Shown here in pieces: positions 21,008 to 30,541 of a stretch of DNA of 64,000 bases. Made by a program: the position numbers and the translations under genes. Positions within the stretch are counted from its first letter, which is position 1. Each line of letters starts with the position of its first letter. The DNA is taken from positions 113,678,766 through 113,742,765 of the forward strand of contig CM035423.1 of NCBI GenBank assembly GCA_020310875.1, read 5' to 3'. The notes under the pieces are model-generated. The model made no database searches. It worked only from the letters and a program-made list of their open reading frames with translations, and was not told the DNA's origin. Source of the stretch: Ceratopteris richardii. Lineage: Eukaryota; Streptophyta; Polypodiopsida; Polypodiales; Pteridaceae.

Positions 21008-21384
21008 GGAGAGAGCACTATGATATGCTACATTGTAAGTCTATTCGATCTTTCAAACTGTTTATTGCACATACTTTTTTCTAATGTACTTAACAAGTTT
21101 TAGCATAATTTATTTGCACATGGAGTATTTTTTATCCATCGCTATGGGTGATTGAAGATTTTCAGTACCCAAGGAATGGAGAAGTCACACTACAAAGCTA
21201 GAGTAAAAAACACGCAACATGCTGGTGGTCCAATGCAATCAAAATATATGGAGGAGATGTTTAATTGGTTTTACTGCACTACATTCTCAAGAAAGTTTTT
21301 TTTGTGAAAAGATTTAGGGAGTCACATTTGGCAAATTTTGTGAGAAGGATGCAACACAACATTGTTAGTGAGAAATGGAAGTAA
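21008..21384 (+). pseudogene. Possible last exon of the unrecognised locus, with candidate intron
   Basis: A GTAAGT at 21035 and TTTTCAG ending at 21165 bracket 131 bp of AT-rich sequence and look like plant splice sites. After it a frame reads KSHYKARVKNTQHAGGPMQ and KYMEEMFNWFYC, shifts near 21300, and continues as RFRESHLANFVRRMQHNI to a TAA at 21382-21384. The splice phase does not join the frames cleanly, so the exon model is tentative. Confidence 0.35.
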
Positions 21385-21564
21385 TCATAAGGACCTCTAC
21401 ATCATGCTCAGTGGCATCTTGGTTTCAATGTGTTATTCTTTGTATTATTATATTTTGTATGTTTCTAAACTAATTTTCTCCATTCTAGTGTGAATAGATA
21501 GTTTTAAAACAAACTCTATAATAGAGAGAACTCACTCCATTTCCCACTTTTACAACTTGAGAGA
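21385..21564. other. Spacer upstream of the H3-like ORF, with TATA-like element
   Basis: AT-rich sequence without ORF. TATAATA at 21517-21523 lies about 45 bp before the ATG at 21565 and could be a promoter element. Confidence 0.35.
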
Positions 21565-21995
21565 ATGGCACGCACCAAGCAAACTGCAAGGAAAGACCAG
21601 ATGGTCTATCCTAGCTATAAGGTTGTATTCGAAAGTGATTCCAATATAGAACCATGGACTACTGAAGAAAGCTTCACTCAACCACCATGGAATCAAATGC
21701 ACATTCCAACGAGCCATAGGGTAACACATGGAGGCAAGAAACTTCCACTAGGACAAGGCCAAATACTAACAGAGGAGGAAAGGGAGCAAAGTCAATACAC
21801 ATGTCAACAAAAGAATGTGGAACATGAAGCTCGACCTTCACAATGTGTACATTGGAGAAAGAAGAATTATCAACCACAACGTAGACCTCAACGACAACCT
21901 AACATTCCTCCCAATGCAAGAGCTCTACAAAGATGACAAATACAGTACAAAGCATTGGTAGAGATATGAAACTATCAAAAACCAGTTGGACTTCT
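21565..21995 (+). pseudogene. Histone H3-like gene fragment (long-tailed, possibly CENH3-like), cut by an LTR
   Basis: The ORF begins MARTKQTARK, identical to the first ten codons of canonical histone H3 (before Met removal ARTKQTARK), then diverges into an unfamiliar hydrophilic tail of about 115 residues. After a TGA at 21934 the same frame continues and reads ALVEI, a TGA, then NYQKPVGLL. This matches the H3 alpha-N/alpha-1 start (ALREIRKYQKSTELL) at 8 of 15 positions. Both TGA codons sit where an Arg (CGA) would fit. The Copia-B2 LTR begins right after (21996), removing the rest of the histone fold. A tail this long is a feature of some centromeric H3 variants. No intron is visible. Alternatives are a retrocopy or a tail-mimic fusion. 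Confidence 0.55.
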
Positions 21996-23036
21996 TGTTG
22001 GTGCAATCAACAAGACAAAGTCCATTGCTAAATCCTTAGGACTACACATCCATTTATCTCTTCACAAGAGAGAACTTCATGTGAACCTATGCTAGTCATT
22101 CTTAGCATATTTATTTTGGATAAATGTAAAAGAAAAAGAAATAAGGAATCTCATGAAGTTAGGGAGCAGAACCCACAACTCATGTGGTAGAAAGAATCAA
22201 TTCAAATCTGCCCTAAAGTGTAGGAACACTTTTAGGTGAGGGAAAATTCAAATTAAAACTCACATGATGAGTATAAATAGTGATGCTTTTAGCTACAAGG
22301 AAGAGAGAGTTATTCTGAGAGTTAAATCATTGAGCACACATTGAGCTCACCTCATGTATGAGTAGTCCATCACATCTTTCTCGTATCAGATGTTCATTAT
22401 CACATACAGTTTGATACATTTCTTCAAGTATATCTCTGTTTAGTGTTCTCTAAAGCACCTTCATCATTATAGTGAATTTGTGGAATCTATTCTCTACGTG
22501 TACTCAATAATTTTCAATAATTTAACTTGTGTTACTTATAGTGAAGTGTGTACTACTTATATATCAATTTGCATCACATTTGGTTCAGAGGAACTCGAGA
22601 TATGAATCATAGAAGGTGACTGTATCTGCACACCTTCTAGTTCCCAAAATTCCAAGATGACCCCTTGACTTGCTAGGTTAATTTCTCAGTGTATAGTGCC
22701 TCTAAATTCATGAATTAACTTGATTTAGTTAGCTACAAATCCAATTAGATGTATGCAAAAGCTATTTGGTCAATTTATACCAGGTTGTGAGCTCTGAGCA
22801 AAACTCCTGTTACTTCTCTTCCAAAATAGAAGGTTTCTTCACTTTTTTAGAATATGCAAGTTATCTATTTCGGTGCAAAATTTTATGGATGATCTCCAAA
22901 AGTACTTTGTGGTTCCAAATGCATTGGTGTGAAACTAAAGGATTCTATTAAGCATCCTTGGAGTTAACTTGACAGGTGTAGAGCAGATTGTGTGCAACAC
23001 CAACTAATCTCTAGAGCATACTCATCCATCTCCTCA
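21996..23036 (+). repeat. 5' LTR of Copia-B2 (1041 bp)
   Basis: Starts TGTTGGTGCAATC, ends CATCTCCTCA directly before the primer-binding site, and has a TATAAATA box at 22272-22279. It matches the LTR at 10144-11165. The same CATCTCCTCA end is seen, inverted, at 31210 (Copia-E), indicating related families. The 5 bp to its left are CTTCT (21991-21995). Confidence 0.88.
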
Positions 23037-23039
23037 TAG

Positions 23040-23051
23040 TGGTATCAGAGC
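23040..23051 (+). other. Primer-binding site of Copia-B2
   Basis: TGGTATCAGAGC, complementary to the 3' end of plant initiator tRNA-Met, 3 bp after the LTR. Confidence 0.92.
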
Positions 23052-23065
23052 AACAATAAATAACC

Positions 23066-23531
23066 ATGGGAGATAGATTTCCTTCATCCATAGACAAATT
23101 GGATCAAAGAAAGTATTCAGCTTGGTCACTTAAAATGGAATCTTACCTTCAAGGGAGAAATCTTTATGGTTACATTTTTGGAGATGAGATGATGCCAATC
23201 CTTAGAAGCAAAGGACAACCAACTCAAGAAGAACAAGAGAGGTTAACCACATGGTGCTCAAAGGATGCTCTAGCCACGTCATACATTCATAACTCAATCT
23301 CTAATTTTTTACTTCCACACATTAGATATTGTAAGACTTCACAAGAGACTTGGAATGCTATTGAAGCATTCCTCTCATCAAGTACCAAGGCAAGGAAGAA
23401 CAACTATAGATGGCATTTACCACACTCAAGAAGATGCCCAAGCAAAGTGTGATTGATTTTTTCAACAAAATGAAATATGTAGCAGATCAAAGTGGAAGCA
23501 TTGGAGAAGTCATTGATGAAGAGCAGATAGT
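23066..23531 (+). pseudogene. Copia-B2 gag, N-terminal part
   Basis: The ORF starts MGDRFPSSIDKLDQRKYSAW, close to the Copia-A1 gag start, 14 bp after the primer-binding site. It covers the first helical half of Gag (YLQGRNLYGYIFGDE, LLPHIRYCKTSQETWN). A frameshift near 23400 moves it to another frame that reads KMPKQSVIDFFNKMKYVADQ up to EEQIV at 23531, where Copia-C2 is inserted. It continues at 28621. Confidence 0.9.
23527..23531. repeat. Target-site duplication ATAGT of Copia-C2, left copy
   Basis: ATAGT occurs directly left of the C2 LTR and again at 28616-28620. Removing C2 and one copy restores the gag codons EEQIV followed by RQVINGIK. Confidence 0.95.
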
Positions 23532-23761
23532 TGTTGGAGTTTAAGGTCTATGGAAGCATGACAATAGCACAAGGGAGAAGAAGAAGCTTGGAGCCCAACA
23601 CACAATACTGAATGTATTACCACTAGAATGTACAAAGATAAGTAACCCGTTACGCCAATAGGCATATATACAAGCCGGGGGAAAAAACCTCCTAAAGAGG
23701 GAAAAAAGTGCCCTTGTAGTCCTAGTGTGTTCACACACATCACTACCTAAATGTATCAACA
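23532..23761 (-). repeat. 3' LTR of Copia-C2 (230 bp)
   Basis: Reads from TGTTGGAGTTTAAGG to GTATCAACA on the plus strand and matches 28389-28615 with a modest number of differences. Small minus-strand ORFs inside it are not genes. Confidence 0.93.
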
Positions 23762-24086
23762 AATCCCTCCTGGGAGTGATGTGGTGAACAAGGAGTTGCC
23801 ACTCATGTATAAGGAAGTGCCAATCTATGTGGAATCAATCCACAAAAGGAAGTAAGCCCAAAGCTATGTGGAAAGCTTCAAACTTCTCCCTAGGCAGAGC
23901 CTTCATGAAAATATCTGCAATGTTCTCCTGTGTGGGCACATATGCCAAGCTGATCTCTCTAGCAGAGAACCTCTCACTGACATAATGATAATAAACCTAA
24001 AGGTGGTTAGTGTTAGCATGGAACACAGGGTTCTTCGCAACTTCTAATGTTCCCTAATTTTTAGCAAAGATGGTGGTGGAAGAAGG

Positions 24087-24548
24087 CTAAACAACACCAA
24101 AACCAATCAAAAGGTGTCTGAGGCACAGACACTCAACAATTGCTGTGAAGGCTGCCCTATACTCAATCTCACAATTGGAAGTGGCCACAATAGTCTGCTT
24201 CTTGCTCAACCAAAATATACATGAGCTACCAAGCATGAAGCAAAAGCCACTAGTGGACACACGAGTGTCATAGCAACCAGCCCAGTGAGAGTTAGAAAAA
24301 GCACGTAAATATGGTGGTAGTGACTCCCCCTTGGGATAAAACAATCCAAGTAGTCGGGTACCACTCAAGTAGCAAAAGATGCACTTAACCACCTGCCAAT
24401 GCTTGACACCTGGGCAATGCATAAACCTACTCATCTGTGAGATAGAAAACTGAACATTTAGCCAAGTAATGCATAAGTAAATCAAGCATCCAATAGCCTG
24501 TTGATAGAGAATAGCATCAAATGCATCTCCAACATCACGAAGACTCAA
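24087..24548 (-). pseudogene. Copia-C2 RNase H
   Basis: Minus-strand frame with CLIYLCITWLNVQFSISQMS and MHCPGVKHWQVVKCIFCYLS (end of RT), then SNSHWAGCYDTRVSTSGFCF, FWLSKKQTIVATSNCEIEY with the Glu region, and ECLCLRHLLIGFGVV. Several usual residues are changed (SNSHW for the DSDWA-type motif), so the first catalytic Asp is lost. The C-terminal part beyond 24087 is degraded but traceable to about 23800. Confidence 0.85.
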
Positions 24549-24643
24549 TCATAAACCTATCTCCATAGGAGTGGCAATAGGTTTAATGTCTTCAAGGCCA
24601 AAATGTTACAATAATGTGTTAATATATTTTTCTTGACACAAAG

Positions 24644-25380
24644 CTATTCCACCATCAACTTGCATAAATTGAATGCCCAAATAATGATACAAATGCCCCA
24701 AATCTGACATCTCAAATGAGGCATGCCGATCAGCCTTAAAATCAGTAATATCTTCTCATGAGGACTAGTAAGCATCATATCATCAACATACACAACAATT
24801 ATCAAAAGCACATTATTAGCATGCTTAGAACTGATGCTCTCTATTGGATTGTTCTCAAAACCATGTGCAATCAGGTAGGCATGTATTTTTTCATACCAAG
24901 CACATGGTTCTTGTTTCAACCCATATAATGCCTTTTTTAATCTGCACACCTGGTTTTCAAGCCCTTTTTGCACAAAGCCACAAGGCTGAAAAAAATACAC
25001 TTCTTCATGCAAGACACCATTCAAAAATGTAGTTTCAATGTCCAATTGATGTACATTCCAACCATGATGAGCTGTAAGTGCACAAATGCTACAAACAATA
25101 GTCATTCGACATGTAGGTGCAAAGGCCTCATCAAAATCAATGCCTCTTTCTAGTGCATAACCCTTTGCAACAAGCCTAGCCTTATACCTGTCAACTCAGC
25201 TTGTATACCCACTTGGTGCCGATGGCCTTCTTGCTAAGAGGCAAGTCACATAAAGACAAGATACCATTTTTCATGATAGCATCATATTCTGATTGCATAG
25301 TAGCCATCCAATTTTCAGAATTTTGTGCTTCATTAAACGTAACACGCTCATTCTCATCACAAAGACTAGAGGCAGCCATA
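24644..25380 (-). pseudogene. Copia-C2 reverse transcriptase
   Basis: Opening motifs are on the minus strand at 25379-25191 (ENWMATMQSEYDAIMKNG, GTKWVYKL). After frame breaks, 25105-24644 holds LDIETTFLNGVLHEEVY, YGLKQEPCAWYEKIHAYLIA and the catalytic YVDDMML. The canonical DVKTAFLNG-type Asp is present (LDIETTF). The domain is complete in outline but spread over at least two frames. Confidence 0.88.
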
Positions 25381-25499
25381 ACATAGAAATCTGATGCAAA
25401 AAAGCACTATGAGAGCCTAAACGAGTATGATATGACAGAGGTGCATCTGATTTGCTATCAGACAAAGTTTGCACTAGCCATTTTGGCATAGTTTGTGCC

Positions 25500-26400
25500 T
25501 CCTTAATATCAGATCTATCATCGACAAGTGCATCATGTAGATCTGCATGAGAAATGGAATGATCTACATCATCACATGGAACCTGTAAAGGCTGAGAAGT
25601 TGCCTCATTAGGACGAGCACTAGACTATCCACCTATAAAAAGAGGCAGCAAACTATCATACATGTCTTGGGAGCTAACTGATGTCTCCTTAGTACATGAA
25701 AGTAATGCCTGAATAGCATCTTCCACAAAAACAACATCACGGCTAACCAAAATGCATTTAATCTGTGGATGATATAGATGATAGCCTTTGCTTTCAAAAT
25801 TTTACCCAACAAAAATACATTTCAGTGCTTCATCATCCAATTTCTTGCATTGTTGTTCAAGCACTAATGCATATGCCAAACAACCAAAAACATGCATGTG
25901 AGCAACAGATGGCTTGCAACCATGCCAACCCTCATATGGAGTGATAGACTGCAATGCTTTAGTGGGACATTTGTTAAGTACATATGGTACACACATAACA
26001 ACCTCACTTCAGAAACTATGTGGCAAAGCCTGACTCTTGACCATACACCTTGCCATCTCCATGAGTGACCTATTCTTCCGTTCAACAACTCCATTTTATT
26101 GAGGTGTATATAATGGTGTACACTGATTTTTATCCCATGTTCAACCAGAAATGCATTAAAGTTAGAGGACATATATTCCCCCCCTCGATCAGAACGGAGG
26201 GTGCCCATTTTTCATGCTAATAAATTTTTCAGCCAAAACCAGAAACTATTTGAAGCACATGAAGACTTTGGACTTTACTTTCAATGGATATACCCATGCA
26301 CGCGTGGAAAAATCATTGATGAAAGTCATAAAGTAAAGATAGTTTCCAAAAGAGGATTTTTGCATAGAACCACAAACATCATTGTGAACAAGCTACGATT
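25500..26400 (-). pseudogene. Copia-C2 integrase
   Basis: Minus-strand pieces: LRSDRGGEYMSSNFNAFLVE (second catalytic Asp; 26208 down), a stop next to NGVVERKNRSLMEMARCMV (catalytic Glu) in another frame, then KALQSITPYEGWHGCKPSVA and HVFGCLAYALVLEQQCKKLD (25996-25802). An acidic linker follows down to 25400. Frameshifts near 26130 and stops near 26040 and 25800 inactivate it. Confidence 0.87.
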
Positions 26401-26752
26401 TCTGAGTAGCTCAAATTGAACCATCTTTTGGGAATGTAGAACATTGCATTTTTCCCAAAATAGAGCCTTCACAAACATGTTTACTAGGTGCTTCAAGTTT
26501 GGGCGGAGAGCACAACCGTTTCAGATTTTTGCAGGCATAGAAAACTAGCAAAATTCAGATGACCAAACCATGCATGCCAATGCTTTGCATCTGACATAGA
26601 CTGAGAATCATGTACTGCACATGCCAAATCATTCACAAAATTCGACATAAAATGCGAGAAGCAATAATCAAGTCTCCATTTGACAGATCATGAACTCTAC
26701 ATCTATCATCAACAAATTTCACAACCAAGCCAATTTTGGGTAAAGGTGAAAT

Positions 26753-26995
26753 TTATAATAGATTCTTCTTGATTCCTAGCAGAAATAAAGCATCCGACAA
26801 TGTAAAAGAACTACCATCAGTAGTACTCATAATGATCTTACCAACTCCCATGATAGGATAAGAGGACTTGTTGGCGCATGTGACAGTATTCCCTGTAGGG
26901 GCACACTGGAGTGAAGTGAAGAAACTGAGTTGTGAGGTAATATGTTTGGTTGCCCCACTATCAAAGTACCAAACATCTGAGTCTATTGCAGACAT
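26753..26995 (-). pseudogene. Copia-C2 protease
   Basis: Minus-strand frame with the active site WYFDSGATKHIT; Asp-Ser-Gly is intact here, unlike in the A and B family copies. It continues through SSYPIMGVGKIIMSTTDGSS to LGIKKNLL. The GAG-pre-integrase segment follows, degraded, down to about 26400. Confidence 0.88.
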
Positions 26996-26998
26996 ACA

Positions 26999-28036
26999 CT
27001 ATTCAGGAGAAGATGGGTCAAAACTAAAAATAGTAGTAAATGCCCATTCTTCATTCTGCACTAGATAAGCAGACTTTGTTTTCGATGTAGAGGCCTCTAC
27101 AACAACCATTCTAGCCTCTTTTTGCTTTTCCTCTTTTGCAACCCGTTTTGGATGATTCTTTATGACATGATCATTTGCTTTACAATACTTGTAAAACATT
27201 TTCTACTTTTTTGTTTTCTTGTCATCTCTATCATCCTTCTTTGATTGTGCAGAATTCGCAGACTTCTACTTACTAGTAGAAGAGCTCCATTTACCTTTGC
27301 CCTTCTAACTAGCCAAGAAAGCTTGATCTCCAACATGCATAAAACCCTGTTCTGCCTAGACTGATCTTCCTACAATAGAACATAGATTAACTCCTCAAAT
27401 GTTAAGGCATTTGGATTGCCTTTCATCATCAAACAAAGAGTTGAAGCAAAACTCTAATATGAATCGGGAAGACCATTTAGAACAGTCTACACAAGTGAAC
27501 TATCAGGAAAGACTTCATCAACACAAACCAATTGTTCCTTTAAATCTTTGATCTTTGTCATAAAACTATCCATGGAATCTCCTTCATTCATGTTCTCACT
27601 CTCCAACTATTTTTGGAGGTAAACACGAGCCTCATTCCTTGCCTGGTATAAAGTGGTAAGTGTATCCCAAGCATCCTTAGCAATTCTGCAAGAGCGAATG
27701 TGAGGAATAATGGCACGTTTGATAGACAAGGCTATCAATGCATGTGCTTCAGCATCTCTGCCATCCCAATGAATTTGCTCTACAAGTAGCTATAGTAGAA
27801 ACTGCAACATGAATAGGAATCTACATAATATCACCATCTTCGATGCCATCTACATCAGCTTCAATACCTATATTTGCAAGTGTAATAGGACATTTTTCAA
27901 CACCTTGCGCAATATTCCATAGTCTTTTTACGGCCAATACATGATGCATCATATAAGACCATAATGGGTAATTAGTATCATCCAACTTATCCTCAACAAC
28001 CAACATATGGAATACATCACTACTTTCAGTGATCAC
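26999..28036 (-). pseudogene. Copia-C2 gag and zinc-knuckle remnant
   Basis: The start is MITESSDVFHMLVVEDKLDD then NYPLWSYMMHHVLAVKRLWN (28036-27821), a Gag N-terminus of the plant copia type (sequence unlike the A/B gag). The middle, with several stops, still reads MNEGDSMDSFMTKIKDLKEQ and LNGLPDSY. The knuckle region (27199 down) reads YCKANDHVIKNHPKR, where two of the zinc-binding Cys appear lost. It ends next to the protease. Confidence 0.83.
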
Positions 28037-28388
28037 CGCTGACTAAAATACCATGATGCAGAAAATTGACTGTATCTCAAAATGTTGAATAGAACTACCC
28101 TATCAAGTTCTGCTAAACCTATAGGAGACTTTTAGATGCTTGTATTGGTGAACCAAAACCTGTATATATCTTTGGCACAAAAAGACAAAATAGCTTGCAC
28201 AAGCACTATGATAGTGCATTTAGAGGCCAAAACGAGCTCATATTTCAATTTTAGCACCACGAAGTAAAGCTATTTTGATATTCTAAGCACTCTAAGTATG
28301 CCCACCAAATTTTGTGTGATTTTGAGACTATGACCAGAGGGGTGTTGACGATGCCCTAGATGAAGAGACGACATGTTCTAATACCAAT

Positions 28389-28615
28389 TGTTGGAGTTTG
28401 AGGTCTATGAAAGCACACAAACAACACAAGGAAAAAGAAGAAGCTTGAAGCACAACACACAATACTAAATGTATTACCACTAGAATATACAAAGATAAGT
28501 AACTTGTTAGGGCAGTAGGTGTATACACAAGCTGGGGAAAAAACCTCCTAAAGAGGGAAAAAAGTGCCCCAACAGTCCTAGTGTGCTCACACATCACTAA
28601 CTAAATATATCAACA
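28389..28615 (-). repeat. 5' LTR of Copia-C2 (227 bp)
   Basis: Mirror of 23532-23761. On the minus strand it is followed by ATTGGTATTAGAACATG, a primer-binding site altered from TTGGTATCAGAGC by two changes. Confidence 0.93.
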
Positions 28616-28620
28616 ATAGT

Positions 28621-29160
28621 AAGGCAAGTGATCAATGGAATAAAGCAGATGACAAATGGGAAGCTTTCATCATAGCCATGAACCTCTACATGGACATGAA
28701 GGTTCCTCATTTCAACACCCTCATGGGAAAATTGTTTAGGCATGAGGCAAAGCTTATGAAGAATGGAGAGAATTCAAAAGGTAATCAATCCTCTACCCTA
28801 TATACAAATAAGAACAAAAATAAGGATAAGAAAGGCAAAGGTAAAAAAGTCTGATGATGAGGGTAGTACCTCTCAAGCAAACTTTCTAGGTAGAGGTAAA
28901 GGCTCAAGAGGAAGAGGCAAAGGAGGAAGACAAGGTAGGGGGATATCTCAAATCTCCTCTCCATGTGTCATATGTGGATTAATTAATCACATTATTGAGA
29001 ATTGTTTTAGGAACCCTCAAAATCAAAGAGGAAGAGGTTATAACAGAGGAGGCTTTGGAAGCTCAAGAGGTAGATTCAACAACAACAACAATGGTTACAA
29101 CAACAACAACTCATACAACAATAATAATTATCAAGGAGGATACAAAGGAAGGAGAGCCTA
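28621..29160 (+). pseudogene. Copia-B2 gag, C-terminal part with CCHC knuckle
   Basis: Continues the gag interrupted at 23531: RQVINGIK equivalent (a frame change near 28645), KADDKWEAFIIAMNLYMDMK, then from 28763 a basic stretch, GRGKGSRGRGKGGRQGRG, and the knuckle CVICGLINHIIENC at about 28966-29007 (CX2CX4HX4C intact). An Asn-rich tail follows, encoded by an AAC/AAT repeat. Confidence 0.9.
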
Positions 29161-29950
29161 CAACAACTATGCAGATGATCAAACTCAAGAGGATTCATTA
29201 CATCAAATGAGCATGACCATGAAGCAAGGTAAAGAAGATAAACATGTATTCTATATAGACTCAAGTTGTTCAAATCATGTAGCAGGGAATGTAGCTCTAT
29301 CCTTAGACTTGGAGGACCCAAAGAATAGACATGAAGTCCAAACAAGAGATGACAAAAGGCATCCAATGGAGAAGATAGGCAATGTGAAGACTTTAGATGA
29401 CAATATGAACCTATTGAAAAAGGTATTGTATGCGCCAACCATCACAAAAAATCTCATAAGTGTAGGTTAGATTGTTGAGAATAGATTGCAAGTAAGATTC
29501 ACAAAAAATGGAGCATTTTTTGAGGATCCACATTAGGGATTCAAGAGGATAACAAAACGAGAGGCTTCAGGTTGACTATTTACCTTTGAGCTCCAAGATA
29601 CTAGGAACATTGCCTTGCTCAATTATGCTAGTCGAACCCTATCAAAGATGGAAATTTGGCACAAGAGGTTAGCTCATATAGGGGAAAGGGCTCTGAAGCA
29701 AATTAGTAGGGACCAAAATGTGCTTGGTCAACAAAATATCTCCAAACAACATGATTTACAAATATAGAGCTTATCAATTTCGCAAATCTCACAGACAACC
29801 ATTCACAAAGAAGGGATACATTCATGGAGATCTATTGGAGTTAGTCCATACAAATGTATGGGTGCCAAGCAAGGAGCCATCAATCTCTAGATCCAGGTAT
29901 TATGTGTCATTTAAGGTCAAATGGAGGGGGAGAATATTTCTCCCATGACT
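29161..29950 (+). pseudogene. Copia-B2 protease, GAG-pre-integrase and start of integrase
   Basis: The protease active site reads FYIDSSCSNHVAGN, where the usual Gly after Asp-Ser is Ser. ITKNLISVG leads to a TAG at 29468-29470. Beyond it, still traceable, are the zinc segment (IWHKRLAHIGERALKQI; AYQFRKSH with changed Cys) and the integrase start LVHTNVWVPSKEPSI, in which the catalytic Asp is Asn. A deletion then joins RYYVSF to a point about 40 codons further on. Confidence 0.85.
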
Positions 29951-30541
29951 TTGATTCTTATCTCCAAGAGAGAGGAATCAAAAGAGAGATTATGAACAGG
30001 TATACTCCATAGCAAATGGAGTGGTAGAGAGAAGAAGTAGAACCATAGCGGAGGCTGCAAGGTCAATGCTAAATGAGAAAAAGTTACCTAATTACCTATG
30101 GGCAGAGGTTGTGTCCATAGCCACCTAGCTAATCAATAGAGACCCATCAAAAGCACTGGATGGAATGACACCATATGAACCATGGAATGGAAGAAGACCT
30201 AACCTTGACCATTGCAGGATCTTTGGGTGCATAGCATATGCACACATACCTTCACAAATCAGAGGCGAATTGGATCCAAAGGCAAAGAAATGTATATTCA
30301 TTGGCTATGAACTTCAAAAAGCTTATAGGCTATATAATCGAGGTTAGAAAGGCTTCATTATAAGTAGAGATGTTGTGTTTGATGAAAACAAATCTTGGTT
30401 TGAAGATGATTGCAAGAAAATCAAACATCCCTATGACCTAGAGGAAGACTTTCCAACTTTTTCAAAGAGGAATGAGCATACACATGAAGACTCAAGTGAT
30501 TTTGAAGAGGACTAGAAGACTCAAAGAAGGGAAATCAACTC
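29951..30541 (+). pseudogene. Copia-B2 integrase C-terminal part
   Basis: Frame-broken remains of RGIKREIMNRYTP, then GVVERRSRTIAEAARSML (Glu retained), the copia segment DGMTPYEPWNGRRPNLDHCR, HIPSQIRGELDPKAKKCIF and VSRDVVFDENKSWF. An acidic linker follows. Stops at about 30128 and 30345 and frame changes show decay. Confidence 0.85.

Larger units (their letters stand above)
23532..28615 (-). mobile_element. Copia-C2, structurally complete LTR retrotransposon (5084 bp)
   Basis: Two short LTRs (23532-23761 and 28389-28615) with TGTTGG and CAACA ends, the duplication ATAGT, a primer-binding site, gag, zinc segment, protease, integrase, RT and RNase H all lie in copia order on the minus strand. 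Stops and frameshifts occur in every domain. It interrupts the gag of Copia-B2. Related copies are C1 (8054-9708) and C3 (47348-50697). Confidence 0.95.

Noticed and set aside
28995..29457. ORFs overlapping the Copia-B2 gag (Thr/Ile-rich and Cys-rich products)
   Set aside because: Shadow frames of the Asn-rich AAC/AAT repeat that encodes the Gag tail.
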